In this document: positions 1 through 5,806 of the stretch, piece after piece
Position numbering within the stretch: the first letter of the stretch is position 1
Layout: each line of letters opens with the position of its first letter
DNA from: an uncultured Prevotellaceae bacterium
Lineage (GTDB): Bacteria > Bacteroidota > Bacteroidia > Bacteroidales > Bacteroidaceae
Direction of reading: 5' to 3'
Assembly (NCBI GenBank): GCA_905202115.1
Contig: CAJKQZ010000110.1
Coordinates: forward strand, 1 to 8,620
Length of the DNA stretch: 8,620 bases
Program-made: the position numbers and the translations under genes
The notes under the pieces: model-generated
Told to the model about the DNA's origin: nothing
Seen by the model: the letters and a program-made list of their open reading frames with translations, nothing else
The model's database searches: none

Positions 1-72
1 ATATACACCTGCTGATTTTCAAGTGCTTGGCGGGTGACCGTATTTGTCTGCAAAACCCGAAGACAAGGCACC
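1..72 (-). repeat. Dispersed structured repeat, copy 1 (truncated by window edge)
   Basis: This 72-base stretch matches, in reverse complement, the start of the copy at 8522-8620; I count 4 differences in 72 bases. Its outer end is GGTGCC (read on the minus strand), after which the two copies diverge completely, so that is one boundary of the element. The AT-rich palindrome found at the other end of copies 2 and 3 should lie just left of position 1. It contains a small hairpin (6-11 with 20-25) and a longer imperfect one formed by the TTGTCT/AGACAA arms around 45-68. No coding capacity is visible. It could be a non-autonomous mobile repeat, a structured RNA, or a REP-like intergenic repeat. 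Confidence 0.85.
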
Positions 73-129
73 GCGGATTTTGTGATGAACGATGTCTTTT
101 TTCTTCGTCTTTTATTTGCTTCTGTTGTA

Positions 130-163
130 ACACGTATATTGTCGATTCAAACAATATACATGT
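130..163. promoter_or_regulatory. Inverted repeat upstream of the M6 protease gene
   Basis: The arms GTATATTGT (134-142) and ACAATATAC (151-159) are perfect 9-bp inverted repeats around an 8-base spacer. Allowing one mismatch (C133/A160) they extend to 13 bp, 130-142 with 151-163. The site lies 59 bases before the start codon and upstream of the candidate -7 box at 195-202. The symmetry and spacing fit an operator for a dimeric regulator. It could instead be a hairpin ending an unseen upstream transcript, but there is no strong T run after it. Confidence 0.5.
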
Positions 164-194
164 TTTATATGTACGATAATATCTGTTAAATACA

Positions 195-202
195 TATTTT
201 TG
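195..202 (+). promoter_or_regulatory. Candidate Bacteroidota -7 box for the M6 protease
   Basis: TATTTTTG matches the Bacteroidota sigma-ABfr -7 consensus TAnnTTTG. No convincing TTTG -33 box lies 19-21 bases upstream, so only half of the promoter is supported. It would give a leader of roughly 12-15 bases before the ATG at 222. In AT-rich sequence such a match can occur by chance. Confidence 0.35.
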
Positions 203-221
203 TAAAATAAATTACACGAAA

Positions 222-2222
222 ATGAAAAAGATAGCTCTGCTCGCGCTATGCATGTTCTATGGCGCGTGTGTGTTGGCTTCGCCTGCTCTGAAAATAAAGA
301 TTACCGCTCGCCAGCCCGACGGCGTTGGGATTGTGCTCGTAAAAGGCGGGGATGAACATATACCTTATTATATTACGCTTGACGGATACATTGCCGTGAA
401 GGACGTGACGGGGGCATATCGTTATGCCAGCGCATACACGGAAGCGGGCTGGGTTGCGGGCGATATGCTCGTTCATAATTCTGCAGACCGTTGTGCCGGC
501 GAAATAGCCTGGCTCGAAGCAAACGGCATGTGTGACGTTCCTGCCGGTGGAGCGGTCAGGCAGAAATATAGCAGGGGTGTCGCTGTGCAAATAAGCAATG
601 CGGACGACAGGACGGGGAATCCGGTTATACCTGTGGTGCTTGTGCAGTATAGCGACGTTAAATTCACTGTTGAGGACGCACACCGTGCTTTCGACAGGCA
701 TTTCAATGCCGAAAATTATACAGCCGAGGGTGGCCGCGGCAGTGTGAGGGATTATTTCGTGGCACAGAGCATGGGAAAATACTCTCCGTCGTTCGATGTG
801 CTCGGAGTTGTTACTCTTCCTGAAAGCCGCAGTTATTACGGTCGCAATTCGGGCGCGAACGTAGATGTGAATGTGCATGAAATGGTGCGGCAGGCGGTTA
901 GCCTTGCCGAGAGTAACGGTGCCGATTTCTCGAAATACCGTACCGTCGGCGGCGACATTCCTGTAGTAGGTATTGTTTATGCCGGCGTAGGGGAACATTC
1001 CTCCGACGAAGACGACGCTGTATGGGCAATGTTCACACCTTGCGAGATAAATACCGGCGGCGGTACTATTTCTTCGTTTCTTGTTACGAACGAACTCTTT
1101 TATAACAGTTCGAAAGATACTTATGAAATCGACGGTATAGGGGTTTTTTGTCATGAGTTCTCGCATTTTCTCGGTTTGCCCGATTTTTATAATACCAATT
1201 CGAGAACTGATATTTTCGGACTCAGTTTCTGGTCGATTATGGACTACGGACAGTATTGGGCCGACGGGAAAATTCCTGTGGGATATACGGCTTACGAGCG
1301 CGCGTTTATGGGATGGCTCGACATAGATACTCTGGAAACGCAGAAACAGTTGTGCTCGCTCAACGCTCTCGGCTCGGAATCGCAGAACGCATATTATATA
1401 TTCAATGATAACGACGTCATGCGGAATGAATATTACATTCTTGAAAACAGGCAGCCTTCGACGTGGTTTCCTACGAAGCTCGGTTCGGGAATGCTCGTGT
1501 TTCATGTGGACTACAGTTACTCTGCGTGGGAGAACAATGAGGTCAACAATATAGCCTCTCGCCAGCGGATGACTATTATTCCCGCCGACGGAACATTGGT
1601 TAAGGAAGACGTGGCTCTGCCTTCCGATTATGCAGGAGATTTCTTTCCCGGAACGAGCGGAAACACGTCTTTGGGAGATAATACAACCCCTGCGTTTGCA
1701 CCTTACAGGAGTAATGAACTCGGCAAATTCATCACATCCATAACGGAAACCGACGGTAAGGTGTCGTTCTGCTATATGGCCCGCGGAGTATTGGAAGCTC
1801 CGAAAGATATCAGTCTTTTGTCTGAAAACGGGACTGTTAAGATTTCGTGGGAAGCTGTTGAAAATGCAGAGACATACCATGTGGAAGTTGTGTGCGGCGG
1901 GAAAACGGTGTCCGACTGTAATGTAACTGAGCCTGTTGCGCTTATTGACGGTATCGGTATGGAGAAGAATATCACCGTAAAGCTCGTGGCGCGGAGCGAT
2001 GACTATGTGGATTCCCCCGTCTCGGTCGAAACATTCGGAAATCCGCTCGGAATAGGCGACAATTTGATTTCCGGAGATATGGATTGCTGCGATGTTTATA
2101 GCGTTGAAGGTATTCTGTTGCGCAAAGGCGTGAATAAAGGAGAACTCCGGCAGATGTTCACCGAAGGCGTGTATGTTTTGCGGTTCGCAAACGGAAACTC
2201 CGAAAAAATTATAGTGTTCTGA
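222..2222 (+). CDS. Secreted M6-family zinc metalloprotease with fibronectin-like and C-terminal sorting-like domains
   Basis: A 666-residue protein predicted to be exported and to cut proteins outside the cytoplasm. Residues 1-20 form a typical signal peptide: MKK, a hydrophobic core, and likely cleavage after the VLA/S region. The catalytic signature HEFSHFLGLPD is at residues 311-321, where H311 and H315 should bind zinc, E312 is the general base and D321 fits the third-ligand position of the HExxHxxGxxD pattern. A downstream SIMDYG at 338-343 resembles a Met-turn. The family is that of immune inhibitor A and related M6 domain proteins. Residues about 523-605 look like a fibronectin type III fold (APKDISL, then VKISWEAVENAETYHVEV). 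The last 45 residues (VYSVEGILL through EGVYVLRF to KIIVF) resemble the beta-rich C-terminal domains of Bacteroidota, including T9SS type A sorting domains, but are short. It appears to be monocistronic. The natural substrate cannot be inferred. The family assignment is strong; surface anchoring is inferred. Confidence 0.9.
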   Translation: MKKIALLALCMFYGACVLASPALKIKITARQPDGVGIVLVKGGDEHIPYYITLDGYIAVKDVTGAYRYASAYTEAGWVAGDMLVHNSADRCAGEIAWLEANGMCDVPAGGAVRQKYSRGVAVQISNADDRTGNPVIPVVLVQYSDVKFTVEDAHRAFDRHFNAENYTAEGGRGSVRDYFVAQSMGKYSPSFDVLGVVTLPESRSYYGRNSGANVDVNVHEMVRQAVSLAESNGADFSKYRTVGGDIPVVGIVYAGVGEHSSDEDDAVWAMFTPCEINTGGGTISSFLVTNELFYNSSKDTYEIDGIGVFCHEFSHFLGLPDFYNTNSRTDIFGLSFWSIMDYGQYWADGKIPVGYTAYERAFMGWLDIDTLETQKQLCSLNALGSESQNAYYIFNDNDVMRNEYYILENRQPSTWFPTKLGSGMLVFHVDYSYSAWENNEVNNIASRQRMTIIPADGTLVKEDVALPSDYAGDFFPGTSGNTSLGDNTTPAFAPYRSNELGKFITSITETDGKVSFCYMARGVLEAPKDISLLSENGTVKISWEAVENAETYHVEVVCGGKTVSDCNVTEPVALIDGIGMEKNITVKLVARSDDYVDSPVSVETFGNPLGIGDNLISGDMDCCDVYSVEGILLRKGVNKGELRQMFTEGVYVLRFANGNSEKIIVF

Positions 2223-2370
2223 CGATATTTTCCGTTCCGGTTGACTATAGGCCGACGGCTACCACGGCGTTTGTCGCATGAGAATTTATTCATTTTTGAA
2301 ATATTATACTGAATATAGCTTGTTGCGGATGTGAAGCACGATTTATTCGTAACCATAAAACACATTGGAA

Positions 2371-2432
2371 AAAATATGTCTGAGATATTTTAAATTATCT
2401 CAGACATATTTCAAATTATCTCTGAGATATTT
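2371..2432 (+). repeat. Solo copy of the repeat-family palindrome plus a rearranged fragment
   Basis: The arms AAATATGTCTGAGATA (2372-2387) and TATCTCAGACATATTT (2396-2411) are perfect 16-bp inverted repeats around an 8-base spacer TTTTAAAT. The palindrome, spacer included, is the exact reverse complement of the one in copy 2 at 4664-4705, so it has a direction. The preceding bases GGAAAAAA resemble GGCAAAAAA in copy 3, but the hairpin module normally found on that side is missing or unrecognisable. Directly after it, 2413-2432 reads AAATTATCTCTGAGATATTT, which looks like a right arm joined to a left arm with the middle lost. A transcript would fold into a strong hairpin. Confidence 0.85.
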
Positions 2433-2508
2433 TTAAACACCTCCCGAAAGATTTTTTCGAATCCGAACGCATTGTAGCTTAAAGGCTTTATGAAATTCCG
2501 GAAATCTC

Positions 2509-2529
2509 GCAGAAATAAGGGATTTCTGC
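2509..2529. other. Short hairpin of unknown role
   Basis: GCAGAAAT (2509-2516) and ATTTCTGC (2522-2529) form a perfect 8-bp stem with a five-base loop AAGGG. No T run follows, so it is not a convincing terminator. It is unrelated in sequence to the repeat-family palindrome. Its significance is unknown. Confidence 0.4.
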
Positions 2530-2698
2530 AGTGAATAAATATTCATTTGCAAGAAAAGTGAATTTGATAAATATATTTTTACAATTTAGAACGGTTATAA
2601 AAAATAGAAGTCTTGCGTTATTTGCGTTTTGAAATGATTTTTGATTGTAATTTGCTATTAATAAGTGATGTATTAGTGAAAGAAAAAAACAGGTAAAA

Positions 2699-2706
2699 TA
2701 TATTTG
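2699..2706 (+). promoter_or_regulatory. Candidate -7 box for the small ORF and dnaA
   Basis: TATATTTG is a full match to the Bacteroidota -7 consensus TAnnTTTG. The expected -33 box is weak (TTAG near 2673-2676, spacing about 22). Transcription would begin near 2712, about 30 bases before the small ORF at 2744 and about 300 before dnaA. Confidence 0.4.
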
Positions 2707-2743
2707 CTATATTAAATATTGTTATATATGTGCCTTTTTACGA

Positions 2744-2890
2744 ATGTTTGGAAATAAAAAGGGCAGGGGCTTTTATGTAAAACTTAATGGGTACGGTTAC
2801 AAGACCTTAGATATTTTAAGTGAAATACCCGATGAATTTTGTCTTGTCAGGTATAATTATTTTGCCGAACTTTGCCAGACCGTCACGTAA
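2744..2890 (+). CDS. Possible small hypothetical protein (48 residues) upstream of dnaA
   Basis: An ATG at 2744 opens a 48-codon frame ending with TAA at 2888-2890. The product starts MFGNKKGRGFYVKLNGYGYK and continues with LDILSEIPDEFCLVRYNYFAELCQ. The composition is protein-like, with a basic, Gly/Tyr-rich start followed by an amphipathic stretch, and a candidate promoter lies about 40 bases upstream. I do not recognise a family. A second frame, offset by -1, is open from 2857 to the TGA at 3055-3057 and also reads plausibly (VFPDKVIKQLLYRKE, then AGNDILNALQRQISI). The two halves overlap around 2857-2887. A single indel there would give one protein of about 100 residues running into dnaA, so this may be a broken gene, or the short frame may be the real product. 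Confidence 0.35.
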   Translation: MFGNKKGRGFYVKLNGYGYKTLDILSEIPDEFCLVRYNYFAELCQTVT

Positions 2891-3016
2891 AAGACAACGT
2901 ATTTCCCGATAAGGTTATAAAACAACTCTTATACAGGAAAGAGAACCATTCGCTGCCGGTCGCCGGCAACGATATTTTAAATGCGCTTCAAAGGCAGATA
3001 TCAATAAATAAAAGAA

Positions 3017-4426
3017 ATGCAAAACACAACGGAACAAAGCTGGAATCGCTGTCTTGACTTCATAAGTCACAACATAGAAGAAAAACCGTTTTCCACATGG
3101 TTCAGCCCGATTCGTTTCGGCGGATTGAGGGGAAAGCAGTTGAAACTTATCGTTCCCACGCATTTCTTTTATGAATATATAGAGGAGCATTTCATTACAA
3201 TATTACGTGCGGCTGTAGAGCGCGAGTTCGGTTCAGGAATAAAGATAGGCTATCAGATAGAGATTGACTCCACGAACAGCATATCGCAGAAAGCCGTGGA
3301 CGATGCCTATAAAGGCCCAGCAAAATCCGTTGAAAGAACCGGTGTCAACAAGTCTCCGTCGATGTTGTCGGGGCTGGCGGGAGCGGCGCCGCAGGAGTTG
3401 GATTCCAGGCTTAATCCCGACCGTACTTTCGAAAACTTTATCGAAGGAGATTCTAATAAATTGCTTAGAAGTGTCGGAATGTCTATTGCCGATGCTCCTG
3501 ACCGCATGACTTTCAACCCGCTTTTTATCTATGGCGCCTCGGGTGTGGGAAAAACTCATCTTGTAAATGCCATAGGCATGAGGATTAAGGAAAAATTCCC
3601 CGCAAAAAGAGTGCTGTATGTCTCGGCCCATTTGTTTTTTGTTCAGTACACCGACTCGGTTGTGCATAACCGTTTCAACGATTTCATAAACTTTTACCAG
3701 AGTGTGGAAGTTTTGATAATAGATGACATTCAGGAAATAGCGGGCGAGACGAGAAAAAAAACCCAAGAGGCTTTCTTTCATATTTTCAACCACCTTCACC
3801 AGACGCATCACCAGCTTATAATGACCTGCGACCGTCCTCCGATGCAGCTCGAGGGAATAGAGGACCGCTTGCTCACCCGTTTTAAGTGGGGACTGGTTGC
3901 TGAATTGGAAAAACCCGATACCAGACTTGCAAAGAAGATACTTCTTGAAAGGATTCGCCATAACGGTTTGAGATTCCCGCTTGAAGTGGTCGACTACATC
4001 GCCGAGAATGCCACGGATAACATCCGCGATCTCGAGTGTGTTATAAATTCGATTCTCGCTTACTCGGTTGTTTACAACAGCGACGTGGATCTCGAGCTTG
4101 CTAAACGGGTTGTTGCCCGTACTGTAAAACTCGATCGAAAGCCGATAACGGTTAATCAGATAGTAGAGCATGTAAGCAAGTTTTACGACATAGCTATCAA
4201 GGATATATGTTCGAAAAGCCGCAAACAGCTCATAGCTCAGGCAAGGCAGGTGTCGATGTATCTTGCGCAGAAGCACACCGATCTTTCTTATTCGAGAATA
4301 GGTTCGATGATAGGCAAGCGCGATCATTCAACGGTGCTGCATTCGTGCAGCGTGGTGCAGCATCGTATAAGCACCGACAAGGTTTTTCGTCGTGAGCTGG
4401 AAGATATAGAGGCAACTCTCAAATAA
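3017..4426 (+). CDS. dnaA: Chromosomal replication initiator protein DnaA
   Basis: A full-length 469-residue DnaA, the AAA+ ATPase that binds DnaA boxes at the origin, opens the duplex and helps load the replicative helicase. Domain I is residues 1 to about 85 (SWNRCLDFI, STWFSPIRF, FFYEYIEEHF). A variable linker runs to about 130 and includes the Ser/Pro/Gly-rich segment around 110-125. The ATPase domain III shows Walker A GASGVGKT (173-180), Walker B LIIDDIQ (233-239), a sensor 1 region LIMTCDRPP (267-275), the arginine-finger region EDRLLTRFKWG (282-292) and sensor 2 NIRDLE (335-340). DNA-binding domain IV covers about 376-469 with the signature IGKRDHSTVLHS (432-443). The ATG at 3017 is preceded by A-rich sequence, usual for Bacteroidota genes, and gives the normal family N-terminus. 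No DnaA boxes were seen nearby, so autoregulation is not evident. A strong terminator follows the gene. Confidence 0.97.
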   Translation: MQNTTEQSWNRCLDFISHNIEEKPFSTWFSPIRFGGLRGKQLKLIVPTHFFYEYIEEHFITILRAAVEREFGSGIKIGYQIEIDSTNSISQKAVDDAYKGPAKSVERTGVNKSPSMLSGLAGAAPQELDSRLNPDRTFENFIEGDSNKLLRSVGMSIADAPDRMTFNPLFIYGASGVGKTHLVNAIGMRIKEKFPAKRVLYVSAHLFFVQYTDSVVHNRFNDFINFYQSVEVLIIDDIQEIAGETRKKTQEAFFHIFNHLHQTHHQLIMTCDRPPMQLEGIEDRLLTRFKWGLVAELEKPDTRLAKKILLERIRHNGLRFPLEVVDYIAENATDNIRDLECVINSILAYSVVYNSDVDLELAKRVVARTVKLDRKPITVNQIVEHVSKFYDIAIKDICSKSRKQLIAQARQVSMYLAQKHTDLSYSRIGSMIGKRDHSTVLHSCSVVQHRISTDKVFRRELEDIEATLK

Positions 4427-4489
4427 TTCAGGGATATATAGCGCTTGCGGAAATATATTTCCTGTTGCTGGAAAAAATAAAGTATATAG

Positions 4490-4515
4490 AAACTCGCCGA
4501 TTGGCGAGTTTTTTT
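4490..4515 (+). terminator. Intrinsic terminator of dnaA
   Basis: AAACTCGCC (4490-4498) and GGCGAGTTT (4503-4511) form a perfect 9-bp stem with the four-base loop GATT, followed directly by T residues to 4515. This is a textbook rho-independent terminator 64 bases past the dnaA stop codon. Confidence 0.9.
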
Positions 4516-4663
4516 GTGCTGTATAATGATGTTTGAAAAACGGTACGGTGAGAAGTCGGTAGAGAAAAGATTATCTCGCGATATGCTCTCGTGAAAAAAA
4601 TATTTTTTTTCGTGTGGTAAAAAAACTTCCCGCAGTAAATTGAAAATACAAGGGAGATAATCG

Positions 4664-4780
4664 AAAATATGTCTGAGATAATTTAAAATATCTCAGACAT
4701 ATTTTTTGCTATATATATACTTGCTGATTCTCAAGTGCTTGGTCGCTGACCGTTTTTGTCTGCAAAATCAAACGATAAGG
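4664..4780 (-). repeat. Dispersed structured repeat, copy 2 (most complete copy)
   Basis: The unit has two parts. The palindrome at 4664-4705 has perfect 17-bp arms (AAAATATGTCTGAGATA and its complement) around the spacer ATTTAAAA. The part at about 4709-4780 matches copies 1 and 3. Read on the minus strand it carries TGCAGACAAAAACGGTCAG, then a hairpin with arms ACTTG/CAAGT (4732-4736 and 4719-4723). The outer arm of the longest hairpin is degraded here, and the homology fades near 4780. In its own direction the unit begins 68 bases after the nitroreductase stop codon, on the same strand, so its palindrome could also end that transcript. Confidence 0.88.
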
Positions 4781-4847
4781 TTACATAATTCGTTTTTCTT
4801 TTTGTGTGGTTTTTGTAAAAAAGGCGTGGCTGCAGCGCTGTTACAGG

Positions 4848-5588
4848 TTAGGCGAGAAATCCTTGTCGTTTTAATGTTTCTATCATGGTTTGCGACATCA
4901 TTTCGTTGTCTTGTTTTGTATAACGGATGTCGGTGAAAATCTGGGCTAAGGTTTCTTTTGCGTTTATTCTGACAAATTCTTTGTTCTCTGGCAGAGACTC
5001 TTTGTAGGAAAAGGCTTTGTCAATGTCTTCGGGTGAATAATCGTGATATTTCTCATTGTGTATTATCGCTTCGAGCGGCAGACGGTCGCTTTGTGCGGGA
5101 TTCTCGTCGGGATAACCGAGCGTTATGGTCGCTACGGGGAATGTGAGCTTAGGCATTCCGAGTATGTCGATTATTTGTGCCGGCTGATAGATTGTTGTTC
5201 CGAGAAAGCACGTGCCGAGTCCGGCTTCTTCGGCCAGAATGCAGAATGTCTGTGTGTAAAGCAAGGCATCAGTGGCCGCGTTCATGAACGAAAGCATATT
5301 GTCGTAGCCCGGCGAGGCGTTACGGCAGTTGCACCATTTGACAGTGCGGTTGAAATCGGCGCAGAAAGTGAGTACCGCAGACGCATTTTCCACCATAGGC
5401 TGGTTGAAATGTAGCGGAGCGAGTTTTTTCTTCATCTCGGCCGAACGTGTTACCACAACGCTGTAAAGTTGCATGTTGCCCATTGTCTGGGTGCGTTCGG
5501 CCTCGTGCAGCAGGCTGTTGAGAAGTTCGTCGCTAACGGCTTTTTCCGAATATTTCCGTATGCTGCGGTGTCTTTTTATTGATTCCAT
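4848..5588 (-). CDS. Nitroreductase family FMN-dependent oxidoreductase (NfsA/FRP-like)
   Basis: A 246-residue cytoplasmic flavoprotein of the nitroreductase superfamily, expected to bind FMN and reduce nitro compounds, quinones or flavins with NAD(P)H. The N-terminal RHRSIRKYSEKAVSDELL (residues 6-23) is the classic FMN-phosphate binding start. TMGNMQLYSVVV (35-46) is the usual second FMN contact, GLGTCFLG (123-130) the conserved glycine loop, and ITLGYPDENP (155-164) with the following RLPLEAIIH is typical of the NfsA/FRP branch. The length matches that branch (about 240-250). The ATG complement at 5586-5588 gives the expected start. It is divergent from the ribonucleotide reductase-domain gene across 218 bases and convergent with dnaA. 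The physiological substrate cannot be told from sequence. Confidence 0.92.
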   Translation of the reverse strand: MESIKRHRSIRKYSEKAVSDELLNSLLHEAERTQTMGNMQLYSVVVTRSAEMKKKLAPLHFNQPMVENASAVLTFCADFNRTVKWCNCRNASPGYDNMLSFMNAATDALLYTQTFCILAEEAGLGTCFLGTTIYQPAQIIDILGMPKLTFPVATITLGYPDENPAQSDRLPLEAIIHNEKYHDYSPEDIDKAFSYKESLPENKEFVRINAKETLAQIFTDIRYTKQDNEMMSQTMIETLKRQGFLA

Positions 5589-5612
5589 GCTCTTTTATGT
5601 TTTATTTTATAG

Positions 5613-5620
5613 TAAAAGTA
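5613..5620 (-). promoter_or_regulatory. Weak candidate -7 box for the nitroreductase
   Basis: On the minus strand this reads TACTTTTA, one base off the TAnnTTTG consensus, about 25 bases before the start codon. No matching -33 box was found, so this is tentative. Confidence 0.25.
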
Positions 5621-5684
5621 GTTATTTTTTCCGGACATAAGGGAATAGTTTTTTACAAAATGTTCATTATTGGGTCGGATTTCC

Positions 5685-5692
5685 TATATTTG
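5685..5692 (+). promoter_or_regulatory. Candidate -7 box for the ribonucleotide reductase-domain gene
   Basis: TATATTTG matches the Bacteroidota -7 consensus fully. The -33 position carries only TGTT (5661-5664). Transcription would start near 5698, leaving a leader of about 110 bases. The leader holds AAAAAGC (5720-5726) and GCTTTTTT (5739-5746), which could pair into a weak terminator-like hairpin. A further inverted pair TGCCGT/ACGGCA (5691-5696 and 5715-5720) overlaps the promoter edge. Confidence 0.45.
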
Positions 5693-5806
5693 CCGTGCCA
5701 AGTGGCGGAGTTTGACGGCAAAAAGCGGAAATATATGTGCTTTTTTATTTGTCGGGCTTTCGCTTTGCGTTTGCTTGTGGCATAAACGAAACACGTTTGG
5801 TAGAAT

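Larger units (their letters stand above)
2223..2743. other. Long AT-rich gene-free region upstream of the dnaA locus
   Basis: Over 500 bases with no convincing gene. It contains a solo copy of the 40-bp palindrome (2371-2411) followed by a related fragment, a separate 8-bp hairpin (2509-2529) and a candidate -7 box (2699-2706). The part from about 2540 to 2740 is very AT-rich. I looked for DnaA boxes of the TTATCCACA type on both strands and saw none, so I do not call an origin. No clear intrinsic terminator follows the protease gene. Confidence 0.6.
4427..4847. other. Gene-free region between convergent dnaA and nitroreductase
   Basis: About 420 bases containing the dnaA terminator, a perfect 14-bp palindrome GGAAATATATTTCC (4449-4462), an A7-TAT-T run at 4594-4610, and the full repeat copy 2 (4664-4780). 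Short frames that can be drawn here run through the repeat and read as low-complexity sequence, so I call no gene. Confidence 0.6.

Noticed and set aside
246..1880. A 544-residue reading frame on the minus strand opposite the protease
   Set aside because: It is the antisense shadow of the M6 protease gene, whose signal peptide and HEFSH motif identify the real frame. The shadow product is rich in Arg, His, Ile and Cys and shows no domain.
2223..3016. Replication origin (oriC) upstream of dnaA
   Set aside because: The region is AT-rich and beside dnaA, but I found no TTATCCACA-type DnaA boxes on either strand. AT-richness alone does not support an origin call; GC-skew over the whole genome would decide.
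3233..4327. A 364-residue minus-strand frame opposite dnaA
   Set aside because: dnaA on the plus strand is unmistakable over the whole interval. The antisense product has no recognisable motif.
4594..4610. A7-TAT-T palindromic run as terminator of the nitroreductase
   Set aside because: It has no GC stem and lies about 240 bases past the stop codon, beyond repeat copy 2, which offers a better hairpin.
4706..4936. A 76-residue plus-strand frame after the palindrome of copy 2
   Set aside because: It reads through the repeat unit and into the antisense of the nitroreductase 3' end; its product is a low-complexity hydrophobic string, not a protein family.
5693..5806. Cobalamin riboswitch before the B12-reductase-like gene
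   Set aside because: The leader is only about 110 bases, shorter than this riboswitch class normally needs, and I could not recognise its conserved B12-box or core.
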